Source: Chitinophagaceae bacterium
GTDB lineage: Bacteria; Bacteroidota; Bacteroidia; Chitinophagales; Chitinophagaceae
Assembly (NCBI GenBank): GCA_947447465.1
Contig: CANFKE010000002.1
Coordinates: 62,001 to 126,000, forward strand
Length of the DNA stretch: 64,000 nt
Direction: 5' to 3'
The notes beneath the pieces are model-generated. The model was not told the origin of the DNA. It saw nothing but the letters and a program-made list of their open reading frames with translations, and made no database searches. This document shows, piece after piece, positions 42,717 through 51,909 of the stretch (the stretch's first letter is position 1; each line of letters starts with the position of its first letter). The translations under genes and the position numbers were made by a program.

Positions 42717-44699
42717 TTACAAATGGAAGTTCGGATCGAACTGCTTTGCCTGCTGCTCATAATTTCGGGCTTCATTCACATTGCCAAGTTCTTTGTAGAT
42801 GATAGCAATGAACTGAAATGATTTATAGCCATAGAAATCGGGTTGCAACTCTATAGTATGTTTGAAGTTCAGAATTGCAGAATCCGGCTTTTTCATTTGA
42901 TAGTAGCATACACCACCGTTAAATTGAGCAACTACATTTCTCGGGTCATAAATATTTGTAAGTCGGTAGTAGAATAATGCATTGGCATAATCTACTTTGG
43001 TCAGATATAAAGTCCCAAGATTTGCCAAAGCATTAGATTTTTGTGGATTGATCCTCAATGCGTATTTAAGGTGGTATTCAGCAGAGTCATACCTTTTTGC
43101 TCTGAAGAATGCAGCGCCTATTTCTGCCTGAGCGTCCACATTGTCGTAATAGATGGCCAATGATCTGTTGAGGAACGTAAAGCTCTCATCATTATACTGT
43201 TTGGCTTTTACTGAGTCGGTCTCTGCGCCGCATTTTTTTTGTAGTTCACTGGCTACATAATAATTAAGGCGGGTATTCTTAGGCATTTTTGCAGCATCTG
43301 CACTGTATAAGGTATAACTATCCTTCCAGTCACGGTTGCGAGCAAAGGTCTCCACTGTAAATGGAAGACATAAAATGGCAACTACAGCTAATACCTTAGG
43401 CAATTTTATATCTGCAAATGAAGCATCTTCCTTTTGTATTATCCACTTTTCTATTGCCAATGCTATTGCCAGGCATGAACCTACTGAGCAGAAGAAAAGG
43501 AAACGTTCTGCAAACGTAGATGCCAGCATTATGAATATGTTGGAGAACAAAGAGATAGTGGCTAAAAAAAACAGAATACTGAATGCCCATGGGTCTTTCT
43601 TGCTTTTTACCAATCGCAAGATCGCTATAGCTGCCAAACCAAGGTAAACCAGTAATGATATAATTACACGGAAATTAGCAAATGTCATGTAGTCGATGGT
43701 GCGGTAAGATCGATCTATAGCTAACGGATAAGGCACGAAAAGCAATCGTATATAATCTCCAAGTATCCATATTTCTGTAGCTAGTCGCGACATTGCATTA
43801 GGTGCATTGACAAGCATGTTATCAACAAAATTTATAGGGAATTCCATATTGCCATTATCAGCTACAATTTTTGCTCTGATGGCAAGATATAAGCCTGTGG
43901 CTATAAAAGTACCTACTGTAATTCTAATGGCACGCTGACGATCATCGTCAATGAAAAAGAAGAATATCAGCGGAACAATTGCCAGAAATGTAATGACTGT
44001 CTCTTTTGAAAGAAAAGAGAGGAACAATGCAAATGTACCCATGAAGAGCTGCATGGTCTTAGCTGATTTCATATAATTTGCAAACATGTTGAGCGACACA
44101 AATGCAAAGAAGAAACACAATAATTCATCACGACTCTTGATGTTGGCAACTACCTCTGTATGAATAGGATGAACTGCAAAAAGAAGGGTTGCTATAAAAG
44201 CAACTGCCATTTTTTTACGATCGAAAAGCTTGTTAAGAAAAATGAACAGACCGGACACGCATCCTCCGAAAACCAAAAGATTGGCGAAGTGATGTAACCA
44301 TGGAGTAAATGGAGTTTTAGCAGCGGTGAACATTGTAGATAGTTCACACTCCGTTGCAAACATCACTAATGACATGGGTCTGTATTCATTAGACATGTTA
44401 GCATAGCCTTTAAGCCTTAATGTACCCAGTATATCTGGGATCATCTTTACCCCTTGTGGAACCACAAAATTATCTTTGATCACCATTACGTCATCGAGTA
44501 CATAGCCATTGAACAGTGTGTTGCTGTATACAAGCATACCAATAAGTCCAAGAAGTATAGACAACTTGGTGACCATAGACATTGGTTTCTTTTCCTTTGG
44601 CTCTTTACTTTGCGGCGCTGCATTAGGCCTGTTTTGCACAGGTTGGCGCGGCGGTACATTTGGTCTTGGTTGATTGCTCTGGTTAATCTTCTTAGCCAC
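42717..44699 (-). CDS. GT-C-type membrane protein with TPR tail, TMTC-like (paralogue B)
   Basis: It starts with GTG at 44699, two bases after the stop of the upstream paralogue, so the two are translationally close. A Pro/Asn/Gln-rich cytoplasmic tail (to about residue 45) leads into about ten membrane helices. The first outer loop has GYVLDDVMVIKDN (the DD acid pair of GT-C glycosyltransferases) and the next has HPIHTEVVANIKSRDELL, both hallmarks of TMTC proteins, which transfer mannose from dolichol-phosphate to protein Ser/Thr in eukaryotes. TPR repeats fill about residues 500-655. A polyprenyl-phosphate-sugar-dependent protein glycosyltransferase is a reasonable inference, but the donor, acceptor and activity are untested. 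Confidence 0.72.
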   Translation of the reverse strand: MAKKINQSNQPRPNVPPRQPVQNRPNAAPQSKEPKEKKPMSMVTKLSILLGLIGMLVYSNTLFNGYVLDDVMVIKDNFVVPQGVKMIPDILGTLRLKGYANMSNEYRPMSLVMFATECELSTMFTAAKTPFTPWLHHFANLLVFGGCVSGLFIFLNKLFDRKKMAVAFIATLLFAVHPIHTEVVANIKSRDELLCFFFAFVSLNMFANYMKSAKTMQLFMGTFALFLSFLSKETVITFLAIVPLIFFFFIDDDRQRAIRITVGTFIATGLYLAIRAKIVADNGNMEFPINFVDNMLVNAPNAMSRLATEIWILGDYIRLLFVPYPLAIDRSYRTIDYMTFANFRVIISLLVYLGLAAIAILRLVKSKKDPWAFSILFFLATISLFSNIFIMLASTFAERFLFFCSVGSCLAIALAIEKWIIQKEDASFADIKLPKVLAVVAILCLPFTVETFARNRDWKDSYTLYSADAAKMPKNTRLNYYVASELQKKCGAETDSVKAKQYNDESFTFLNRSLAIYYDNVDAQAEIGAAFFRAKRYDSAEYHLKYALRINPQKSNALANLGTLYLTKVDYANALFYYRLTNIYDPRNVVAQFNGGVCYYQMKKPDSAILNFKHTIELQPDFYGYKSFQFIAIIYKELGNVNEARNYEQQAKQFDPNFHL

Positions 44700-44701
44700 T
44701 A

Positions 44702-46957
44702 CTATTTTAATTTAAAATCTGAAAAATATTTTCTGGAAATAGCCTCATACTTATGTGCTTGCTCCATGTTGCCTAATTCCTGATATGATAATGCGATATA
44801 AGGAATGTTGACTACTTGTGTCGGGTCCAGCGACAATTGTTTACTGAATGTTTGAATACAAAGATCGTATTGCTTGTTGAAAAAATACGCACGACCCAGA
44901 TTGGAATAAGCATTAACATAGTTGGGATTAAGGCTTAATGATCTGGTAAACTGAACTATAGCTTGCGGATAGTTTTTAGTATTCAGATATATTGCACCTA
45001 AGTTATTGATCATATTGGCGTCGTTGGGATCTATTGTCAGTGCTTTTTTAAAGTACACTTCTGCTGAGTCATATTTACCCATGGAGAAGTATGCTATGCC
45101 GAATTCCTGGATCGCAGCAGGATAACCCGGTTGTAGTTCAAGCATTTTCTTATAATTATAGATTGCTGAGTCGTAATTTTTCAACTGCGTATAGGTACGT
45201 CCCATATTGAAATAGGCCAGTACGAAATTGGGATTTATCTGTAAGGCCTTTTGGAAAATTGCTATAGCATTTTGGTATTTCCCGGTTGCCATATATACAC
45301 TACCAAGATTGTTTGTGGCAATAGGGTGATTGGGGTTTAGTGCCAATGCACGTTTATCATATAATTCCGCAGAATCGTATTGATGTAACCTGTCGAATAT
45401 TCTCCCCATTTCGGCATTAGCTTCCGTAAATTGAGGATATATAGACAATGCAGTTCTTAGGTGGTCTTTCGCCTCCAGATCTATCGCTTTCTTTTTATTC
45501 GAGTCCGGCTCCTGTGCATAGAGATCCTCTGCCAGTGCAGTACCCAGATAATAATTGAGTCTGCTATCGTTTGGCGATTTTAATAGATCCGCTCTGTAAA
45601 GAGTTACGCTATCCTTCCACTCTGAATTTCGTGCCACAGTTATACCACCAAATATTAATAACAGAGGTATGAGTATTGCAAGGAATTTAGGGCTTTTAAG
45701 AATATCTGCAGACGGAGTTTCGTCTTTCAATATCCATTTGTCTATTGCAAATGCACCAGCCATACACCAACCTGCTGATGCCATGAACAGAAAGCGTTCG
45801 CCCATTTCTGCACCTATAAGAATGAACATATTGTTGAAAAGGGCAATTGTGGCCAGGTAGAATAGTATAGCAAACGCCAATGGGTCTTTATTATTTTTTA
45901 TCAGTCTCGTAATAGCATACCAGATCATAGTTCCGTAAGCAATTATAGTAGCTATGACGCTGATATTGGTCAATGATGCATAGGGTATGGCATTGTAAGA
46001 ATAGTTACAGATGAGTGGATTAGGTATGAATAACAGCCATAGATACTTGCCTGAGATCTGGATCGAGGTAGCAAGCCTGGTCATAAGATCGGGCGCTTTT
46101 GTAAGTGCATTATCTATGAATTCTATCTGACTGGTTTCATTTGCATTATACTTGCTGAGTATCATAGCTCTAACGACAATAAAAGCTATTGTACTTAATA
46201 CTGTACCGGCAGTAATGAACAATGCCCTATGTCTATGCTCATTTTTGAACAGGAAGAATAAAACCGGTATAACACCTATAAATGTGATGACGTTCTCTTT
46301 GGAAATATAGGATAGGTACATCGTCACAATTCCCAATATCAATTTGCCTGTTTTGCCTTCTTTCATGTATTTCATGAAAACATTCAGTGATAAGAAAGCA
46401 AAAAAGAAACATAACAGCTCGTCTCGGCTCTTAATATTGGCAACAACTTCGGTATGAGTGGGGTGTATTGCGAATAAGAATGCACCAATAAATGCAACAA
46501 CTATCTTTTTCTTATCAAAGAAGTTGTTGAGAAAAGAAAAGAACATCAAAACACAGCCAATAAAAACTACAATATTAAAAAAGTGGTAAGGCATAGGGTT
46601 GAGGCCGAAAAACTGATACTCCATAGCGAACATGACCAAAGACAATGGACGGTATGTATCGTTGGGTATTATTAAATATCCGCGCATATGGGGGGTAGTG
46701 AGCAGTTCCATGATACCGCCAAAACCCTTTGCGACAATAGTATTTTCTTTTACCATTATTACGTCGTCCATTACAAAGCCGTTTTGTAATGAATTGAAAT
46801 ACAATGCAAATGATACAATGGCAAGTATAACAGACAGAATAGTAAAATTAGACAGACCGCTTTTTTTGTCTGACAATATTTGTTGTTCAGGCGCAGCCTT
46901 TACTTTTGACGGCTGTGCTGCAGCAGGTTTATTTTTCGGTTGTTGTTGCTTACTCAT
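44702..46957 (-). CDS. GT-C-type membrane protein with TPR tail, TMTC-like (paralogue A)
   Basis: It is the first gene of the operon and a paralogue of the next gene: the same plan with a Gln/Pro/Ala-rich N-terminal tail, about ten membrane helices, an outer-loop acid pair in GFVMDDVIMVKEN, and the HPTHTEVVANIKSRDEL motif. The C-terminal TPR region is longer (about eight units, including NLGSVYMATGKYQNAIAIF and YFNMGRTYTQLKNYDSAIY). The shared motifs place both proteins near the TMTC/GT-C family; the TPR tail presumably binds the acceptor protein. No sugar-nucleotide or lipid-carrier gene lies alongside, so the sugar donor cannot be inferred. Confidence 0.72.
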   Translation of the reverse strand: MSKQQQPKNKPAAAQPSKVKAAPEQQILSDKKSGLSNFTILSVILAIVSFALYFNSLQNGFVMDDVIMVKENTIVAKGFGGIMELLTTPHMRGYLIIPNDTYRPLSLVMFAMEYQFFGLNPMPYHFFNIVVFIGCVLMFFSFLNNFFDKKKIVVAFIGAFLFAIHPTHTEVVANIKSRDELLCFFFAFLSLNVFMKYMKEGKTGKLILGIVTMYLSYISKENVITFIGVIPVLFFLFKNEHRHRALFITAGTVLSTIAFIVVRAMILSKYNANETSQIEFIDNALTKAPDLMTRLATSIQISGKYLWLLFIPNPLICNYSYNAIPYASLTNISVIATIIAYGTMIWYAITRLIKNNKDPLAFAILFYLATIALFNNMFILIGAEMGERFLFMASAGWCMAGAFAIDKWILKDETPSADILKSPKFLAILIPLLLIFGGITVARNSEWKDSVTLYRADLLKSPNDSRLNYYLGTALAEDLYAQEPDSNKKKAIDLEAKDHLRTALSIYPQFTEANAEMGRIFDRLHQYDSAELYDKRALALNPNHPIATNNLGSVYMATGKYQNAIAIFQKALQINPNFVLAYFNMGRTYTQLKNYDSAIYNYKKMLELQPGYPAAIQEFGIAYFSMGKYDSAEVYFKKALTIDPNDANMINNLGAIYLNTKNYPQAIVQFTRSLSLNPNYVNAYSNLGRAYFFNKQYDLCIQTFSKQLSLDPTQVVNIPYIALSYQELGNMEQAHKYEAISRKYFSDFKLK

Positions 46958-47099
46958 TAGCTAGATAGTAGAACGTGTAAAATAAGCTATTTTATAGTTT
47001 TCAACCAACAGTTTAGCTACCACTTTAAGTATATTTTGTTTCAATTATTCGTTCGATAAGCTAAACAAGGCTGCTTTATGTATTTTCATTAACACATTT

Positions 47100-47133
47100 T
47101 TTGTTGTTTAAAGATTCACTTTGCATACCTTTG
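47100..47133 (+). promoter_or_regulatory. Probable promoter of the nusB operon
   Basis: TTTG (47100-47103) and TACCTTTG (47126-47133) are separated by 22 nt, close to the usual 19-21. A small hairpin (ACCCC / GGGGT, 47135-47151) sits in the leader just after the expected start site. Confidence 0.55.
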
Positions 47134-47164
47134 CACCCCAAAACAAGGGGTTCTTTACTCATAT

Positions 47165-48094
47165 ATGATTAGCAGGAGAAATATCAGGGTGAAGGTGATG
47201 CAAACGCTTTATTCTTTGGCCTCGTTTGAAAAAACTGAGACTGACAATAAATTGGCCGTTGCACGCATGCTCAATGAGAAGTTAGATCACGTACTGGATG
47301 TTTTTACCGTGTGTGTACTTTACCCGATCAAAATAGCACAATACGCCGAATCGGATTCATTACATCGTTCTTCCAAGTACATCCGTACTGAAGAAGATAT
47401 GAATGTAAATGTGCGCATAGCGACCAATTCTTATGTTCTAAAGACGTTGGAAAAGTCTTCTTTTAATGAAAAAATAAAGAAAGACAAGCTGGAGCGTTTC
47501 ATTGATGAAGAGTGGGTGAAGAAAATATACCAACAATTAATAAAGAGTGATGAATATGCTCTTTATCTTGAAACTCCACAGACACCTGCAGGTGATAAGA
47601 TTATCATACAGTTCATCTGGGATAAGCTTATCATGGATAATGAAGCTATGGTGAGCTCATTTGTAGATGATCTGCCGGGTTGGGAAGACAATAGTGAGCT
47701 TATCGTTATGCTCATGCAAAACTTTTTCAAGAACAGTTCTAAAGTAGATTTTCTTAAATTGCTGTCGCCTGAGAAAAAAGAGTATGCTCACGATCTTCTG
47801 TTAGCTGTGCTTGATAAAGAGGCATATTGCCTTGAGTTGATAGAGCCAAGATTGAACAACTGGGATAAGGAACGTGTGGCGTTGATAGATATGTTACTGT
47901 TACGTATGGCAGTTTGTGAATTCCTGTATTTCCCAACCATACCTACTAAGGTTACCATTAATGAATATATCGATATTGCCAAGCAATACAGTATGCCACA
48001 GAGCGGTCAATTCGTGAATGGGGTATTGGATAATCTGTTGAAGGATCTTGTGAAGGAAAATATGATTCGTAAAGAAGAAAGAACAGGAAGATAA
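47165..48094 (+). CDS. nusB: Transcription antitermination factor NusB
   Basis: It begins MISRRNIRVKVMQTLYSL, the conserved first helix of NusB, and its C-terminal half has LLRMAVCEFLYFPTIPTKVTINEYIDIAKQY and the ending FVNGVLDNLL, the NusB core. At 309 aa it is about twice the length of E. coli NusB because of a 150-residue insert typical of Bacteroidota NusB. The protein binds rRNA boxA with S10 (NusE) for antitermination. It leads a unit with a DUF1573 lipoprotein (12 bp behind) and yajC. Confidence 0.92.
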   Translation: MISRRNIRVKVMQTLYSLASFEKTETDNKLAVARMLNEKLDHVLDVFTVCVLYPIKIAQYAESDSLHRSSKYIRTEEDMNVNVRIATNSYVLKTLEKSSFNEKIKKDKLERFIDEEWVKKIYQQLIKSDEYALYLETPQTPAGDKIIIQFIWDKLIMDNEAMVSSFVDDLPGWEDNSELIVMLMQNFFKNSSKVDFLKLLSPEKKEYAHDLLLAVLDKEAYCLELIEPRLNNWDKERVALIDMLLLRMAVCEFLYFPTIPTKVTINEYIDIAKQYSMPQSGQFVNGVLDNLLKDLVKENMIRKEERTGR

Positions 48095-48106
48095 AATATA
48101 GAAAAT

Positions 48107-48580
48107 ATGAAACGCTATCTGTTAATTGCTCTTTTTGGTATTGGTGCTGCATCATGCAACAACAATACACCTGATGCTCCTAAAGGACAACTTCCAACAA
48201 GTCTTGTCAGCAATCCACATACTGCGAATGGTATGGACACGGTCTCTGCTGCAAGAAAACCTACAATGGATTTCAAAGATACCTTACACGAGTTTGGTAC
48301 TATCCATCAGGGAGAATCTGTTACATACGAATTTACTTTTACGAATAACGGAAAGACACCACTGATCATTACCAATGCATCAGGTTCATGCGGTTGTACC
48401 GTTCCCGTATATCCTCATGATCCGGTAGCACCAGGGAAAACAGAAGTTATAAAAGTTACTTTCAATTCAGCAGGTAAGGGCGGACATCAGGAAAAGTCTG
48501 TAACTATCACCACAAATACCTTAAGAGGTATTCATATGTTGTACATAAAGGGTGAGGTAGAAGTGCCGAAAAATAAGTAA
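48107..48580 (+). CDS. DUF1573-family lipoprotein
   Basis: The signal peptide ends in lipobox GAASC with the lipidated Cys17. The mature domain shows the DUF1573 pattern: FKDTLHEFGTIHQGESVTYEF, then TNASGSCGCTVPVYPHDPVAPGK and a final IKGEVEV, an Ig-like fold with a conserved SCGC pair. It has a short linker of about 35 residues after the Cys. Its function is unknown. It is embedded between nusB and yajC, an arrangement seen in related bacteria. Confidence 0.88.
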   Translation: MKRYLLIALFGIGAASCNNNTPDAPKGQLPTSLVSNPHTANGMDTVSAARKPTMDFKDTLHEFGTIHQGESVTYEFTFTNNGKTPLIITNASGSCGCTVPVYPHDPVAPGKTEVIKVTFNSAGKGGHQEKSVTITTNTLRGIHMLYIKGEVEVPKNK

Positions 48581-48649
48581 GAATTAGCCAGCCCCGGTTG
48601 GTAATAAAATATTGCTAAAGGTTAAATTTCAAATATAAAAATCAGAAAA

Positions 48650-49006
48650 ATGCAATTAGTATTCAATTCAATTATGTTGCAGGCAGGTGGCGGTAGCCCT
48701 ACTATGTCTATAGTATTAATGGTAGGTATGTTTGCCGTTATGTACTTTTTTATGCTGCGCCCACAGGCAAAGCGTGCTAAGGAGCAAAAGAAATTTGCTG
48801 ATAGCATGAATCAGGGTGAGTACGTCATTACTACTGCCGGTATTCATGGTACTATACAGAAAGCTAACGATGATGGTACACTACAGTTGGAAATTGCTCG
48901 CGGTATGGTGGTAAAGATAGAGCGTGCGGCTGTTTCTATGGAAACAACGATTGCTTATCGCAAAAAGCAAGATGCAACTTCAGGAACTGCTGTTGCAGCA
49001 AAATAA
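48650..49006 (+). CDS. yajC: Preprotein translocase accessory subunit YajC
   Basis: This small 118-aa inner-membrane protein has one transmembrane segment (about residues 17-36, ending YFFMLRPQAKRAKEQKKF) and a cytoplasmic domain with GEYVITTAGIHGTIQKAND, the YajC signature. It associates with SecDF in the Sec translocon. It sits 69 bp behind the DUF1573 gene and is followed by a terminator, making it the last gene of the nusB unit. Confidence 0.93.
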   Translation: MQLVFNSIMLQAGGGSPTMSIVLMVGMFAVMYFFMLRPQAKRAKEQKKFADSMNQGEYVITTAGIHGTIQKANDDGTLQLEIARGMVVKIERAAVSMETTIAYRKKQDATSGTAVAAK

Positions 49007-49037
49007 CTAATACGCGTTTTCGCATAAATATTAAATC

Positions 49038-49075
49038 ATGTCAACTACCTTTAATCGGTAGTTGGCATTTTTTTT
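49038..49075 (+). terminator. Intrinsic terminator after yajC
   Basis: ATGTCAACTACC / GGTAGTTGGCAT is a 12-bp stem (one G-U pair) with a 7-nt loop and an eight-T tail. It separates coaE from the nusB operon. Confidence 0.87.
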
Positions 49076-49126
49076 GATTAATGTTACCAAGTGCTATTAT
49101 CATCAAAGTAGGAAAATCTTTAAACA

Positions 49127-49714
49127 TTGCTCAAGGTAGGTATCACAGGAGGAATAGGATCAGGTAAATCTGTTGTCTGCAAGGTGTTTGAAGCACTTGG
49201 TATTCCTGTGTTCAACGCAGACAATGCGGCCCGATATCTGATGGAACATGATGAGCGGTTGGTGGCTTCAATAACCTTGTTATTGGGAAAAGACGTGTAT
49301 GAAGAAGGGCGACTGAATAGGGCAAAGGTTTCTGATATTATCTTTCGTCAACCCGAAAAGCTACAGCAACTTAATGCTTTGGTACATCCTGTTACTATAA
49401 ACAATGCATCAGCTTGGGTTTCCAGACAAAGTACTCCTTATATTATAAAAGAAGCAGCTATTTTCTTTGAGAGTGGAAGCTATAAAGAAATGGATGTAAT
49501 GGTTGGAGTATATGCACCACTAGAAATACGTATATCTCGCACTATGGCAAGGGGAGGACAGACTCGAGATAAAGTATTGGAAATCATATCAAAACAAATG
49601 AATGAAGAGGAAAAGATGGGGCGTTGTGATTTTGTGATCAATAATAATGATTCAGATGCTATTATTCCGCAAGTCTTTCGATTACATGAGCAGTTGTTGA
49701 ACAGAGCAAAGTGA
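49127..49714 (+). CDS. coaE: Dephospho-CoA kinase
   Basis: It phosphorylates dephospho-CoA to CoA, the last step of coenzyme A synthesis. The P-loop is GGIGSGKSVV at residues 8-17 and the following ALGIPVFNADNAARYLM is the CoaE substrate-binding segment. The start is TTG at 49127: an in-frame stop (TAA at 49121) excludes anything longer and the next in-frame ATG would remove the P-loop. Its 195-aa length is normal. A strong terminator separates it from yajC, but no TAnnTTTG box is seen just before it. Confidence 0.92.
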   Translation: MLKVGITGGIGSGKSVVCKVFEALGIPVFNADNAARYLMEHDERLVASITLLLGKDVYEEGRLNRAKVSDIIFRQPEKLQQLNALVHPVTINNASAWVSRQSTPYIIKEAAIFFESGSYKEMDVMVGVYAPLEIRISRTMARGGQTRDKVLEIISKQMNEEEKMGRCDFVINNNDSDAIIPQVFRLHEQLLNRAK

Positions 49715-49744
49715 GGTTCAAATTATGTGAAGTGATTAAGTAAA

Positions 49745-49784
49745 AATAATACAGGCCATCTCTTTCGGGATGGCCTGTATTATT
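49745..49784. terminator. Bidirectional terminator between coaE and the acyl-CoA dehydrogenase gene
   Basis: AATAATACAGGCCATC / GATGGCCTGTATTATT is a perfect 16-bp stem with an 8-nt loop, T-rich on both strands, between converging genes. Confidence 0.87.
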
Positions 49785-49801
49785 TTATTATATTATCTGG
49801 A

Positions 49802-50941
49802 TTATGACAAAATTGCTCTTGATATTACCAGTTTCTGTATTTCGCTGGTACCTTCACCAATTGTACATAGCTTGCTGTCGCGATAGTACTTTTCAACAGG
49901 GAAGTCTTTAGTATAACCGTAACCGCCGAAGATCTGTACCGCCTCTGTTGCTGCTTTTACACAAACCTCAGATGCATAATACTTAGCAAATGCAGACTCC
50001 TTGGTCATTGGCATGTTGCGGTTTTTCAAGTCAGCAGCCTGATAGATGAGTAATTCAGATGCTTCGATCTCAGTAGCCATATCAGCCAACTTGAAAGCGA
50101 TAGCCTGGAAATTACATATAGGCTGATCGAATTGATGACGCTCTTTTGAATACTTCAACGATGCTTCATAAGCACCCTTTGCAATACCCAATGAAAGTGC
50201 TGCAATAGAAATACGACCACCATCCAGTATTTTCATAGCCTGCTTGAAGCCGCTACCTACTTCACCCATACGTTGTGCGTCAGAGATACGGCAGTTGTCA
50301 AAAACTAATTCAGCGGTCTCGCTCGCGCGCATACCCAATTTATTTTCTTTCTTACCGGCTGCAAAACCCGGAGTGCCACGTTCTACTATAAATGCGGTTA
50401 CATTATTCTTAGCGCGCTTTTCACCGGTACGAGCCAATACTACAGCCACATTACCTGTGATACCATGTGTGATCCAGTTCTTAGTGCCATTCAAGATCCA
50501 ATCGTCACCATCACGGGTAGCAGTGCAGGTCATGTTGCCTGAATCACTTCCGGTGTTAGCTTCAGTCAGTCCCCATGCACCTATCCATTCTCCGGTAGCC
50601 AACTTAGGCAGATATTTCTTCTTCTGCTCTTCGTTGCCGAAATAAAGGATGTGACCTGTACAAAGTGAATTGTGAGCTGCTACAGAGAGACCAATAGATC
50701 CACAAACCTTTGCAATTTCACTAACTACAGTTACATATTCAAAATAACCGAGACCGGAACCACCGTATTCTGTTGGTACAAGTACCCCCATCAGGCCTAA
50801 TTCACCCAATTTTTTGAATACTTCAACAGGGAATTTCTGAGATTCGTCCCACTCCATCATTTCGGGACGGATATGTTTGTTTGCAAAATCGCGGACCATT
50901 TCCGCAATTGAATTCTGGGTATCCGTGTATTTAAAATCCAT
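49802..50941 (-). CDS. Acyl-CoA dehydrogenase, short/medium form
   Basis: At 379 aa this is the canonical ACAD length, unlike the long FadE at 16.2 kb. Motifs include GAWGLTEANTGSDSG (FAD/substrate contact), NWITHGITGNVAVV and, near the C-terminus, GEGTSEIQ with Glu363 as catalytic base. The sequence resembles the short-chain/butyryl-CoA and Mmg-type dehydrogenases of Gram-positive and Bacteroidota species; chain length is not readable. It is transcribed alone, so it may serve short-chain acyl-CoAs or amino-acid breakdown. A weak -7 box (TAAAATTG on the minus strand, 50962-50969) lies upstream. Confidence 0.9.
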   Translation of the reverse strand: MDFKYTDTQNSIAEMVRDFANKHIRPEMMEWDESQKFPVEVFKKLGELGLMGVLVPTEYGGSGLGYFEYVTVVSEIAKVCGSIGLSVAAHNSLCTGHILYFGNEEQKKKYLPKLATGEWIGAWGLTEANTGSDSGNMTCTATRDGDDWILNGTKNWITHGITGNVAVVLARTGEKRAKNNVTAFIVERGTPGFAAGKKENKLGMRASETAELVFDNCRISDAQRMGEVGSGFKQAMKILDGGRISIAALSLGIAKGAYEASLKYSKERHQFDQPICNFQAIAFKLADMATEIEASELLIYQAADLKNRNMPMTKESAFAKYYASEVCVKAATEAVQIFGGYGYTKDFPVEKYYRDSKLCTIGEGTSEIQKLVISRAILS

Positions 50942-51147
50942 GATTATGTTAAAATGCTGCGCAATTTTACAACAATTTTTCGGGATAAAATAGCAGTGAT
51001 GGAAGAAACCCCCTCAAATAGAGGCGATTCGCAATTAATTTATTGAAAATCAGTAGTTTATAAAGATATTGATTGTTTCCTGAGGGCTATTTATATGATC
51101 ATACAGGTTGGTAGTACAAGAAAAGGTAAGTAATCGGTCACTTATTA

Positions 51148-51846
51148 TTATGCTTGCGCTTTGGCCATTGACCTTTCCTTTACCCAGCTTATTACCTTGT
51201 CCAATTGTTCTTCTCGACTCATTGAGCTGTTGTCAAGTAGTAGCGCATCTTTTGCCTGGTGTAGCGGGCTTTCTTCTCGTGTACTATCAATATAATCTCG
51301 TAGCTCAAGATTATGACGTACTTCTTCTATCGTTATGTGCGGATTGGTAGCATACATTTCCTTGAAACGGCGCATAACACGAACAGCGGGATCGGCAACC
51401 ATGAATATCTTTAACTCAGCATCTGGGAAAACAACAGAACCAATGTCACGACCGTCCATAACAATTCCTTTTTTCCGTCCAAGTCGTTTTTGTTGGGCCA
51501 CAGCAAAGTGTCTTACTTCTTTTATTGCAGCAACCTGACTCACTTTGTCTGCAACCAACATATCTCTTATTGGTAGAGATACGTCTTCATCATTCAGATA
51601 AATATCAGAGGTCTTAGACTCTTCGTTAAATATAAAGGTGATATGAATGTTATTAAGTGCTGCAATTACTTCGTTATGATCGTTGTAATTAACACCATTA
51701 CGGAGAAAATACAGTGTAATAGCACGATACATTGCGCCACTATCTATGTAGGCATAACCCAACCTAACAGCAAGCTGCTTAGCTATAGTGCTTTTACCAC
51801 ATGATGAAAAACCATCTATCGCAACAATGATCTTATTGGTAGCCAT
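51148..51846 (-). CDS. cmk: Cytidylate kinase
   Basis: It phosphorylates CMP and dCMP. The P-loop is GFSSCGKST at residues 12-20, followed by LGYAYIDSGAMYRAIT, the CMP-kinase nucleotide-binding signature, and later GRDIGSVVFPDAELKIF and RVMRRFKEM of the lid and LID-adjacent region. Length, 232 aa, is typical of the bacterial enzyme. A -7 box (TAACTTTG, minus strand, 51859-51852) ends 6 nt before the ATG, so the leader is expected to be nil or one base. Confidence 0.93.
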   Translation of the reverse strand: MATNKIIVAIDGFSSCGKSTIAKQLAVRLGYAYIDSGAMYRAITLYFLRNGVNYNDHNEVIAALNNIHITFIFNEESKTSDIYLNDEDVSLPIRDMLVADKVSQVAAIKEVRHFAVAQQKRLGRKKGIVMDGRDIGSVVFPDAELKIFMVADPAVRVMRRFKEMYATNPHITIEEVRHNLELRDYIDSTREESPLHQAKDALLLDNSSMSREEQLDKVISWVKERSMAKAQA

Positions 51847-51851
51847 GTGTG

Positions 51852-51859
51852 CAAAGTTA
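51852..51859 (-). promoter_or_regulatory. -7 promoter box of cmk, probably giving a leaderless mRNA
   Basis: Minus-strand TAACTTTG ends six bases before the A of the start codon at 51846. With the start site about 5 nt after the box, transcription begins at or one base before the ATG. Confidence 0.55.
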
Positions 51860-51909
51860 ATCGATAAGTCTGAAAGATGAATGTGGCTATGGGGTGAAAA
51901 TATTAGCGC

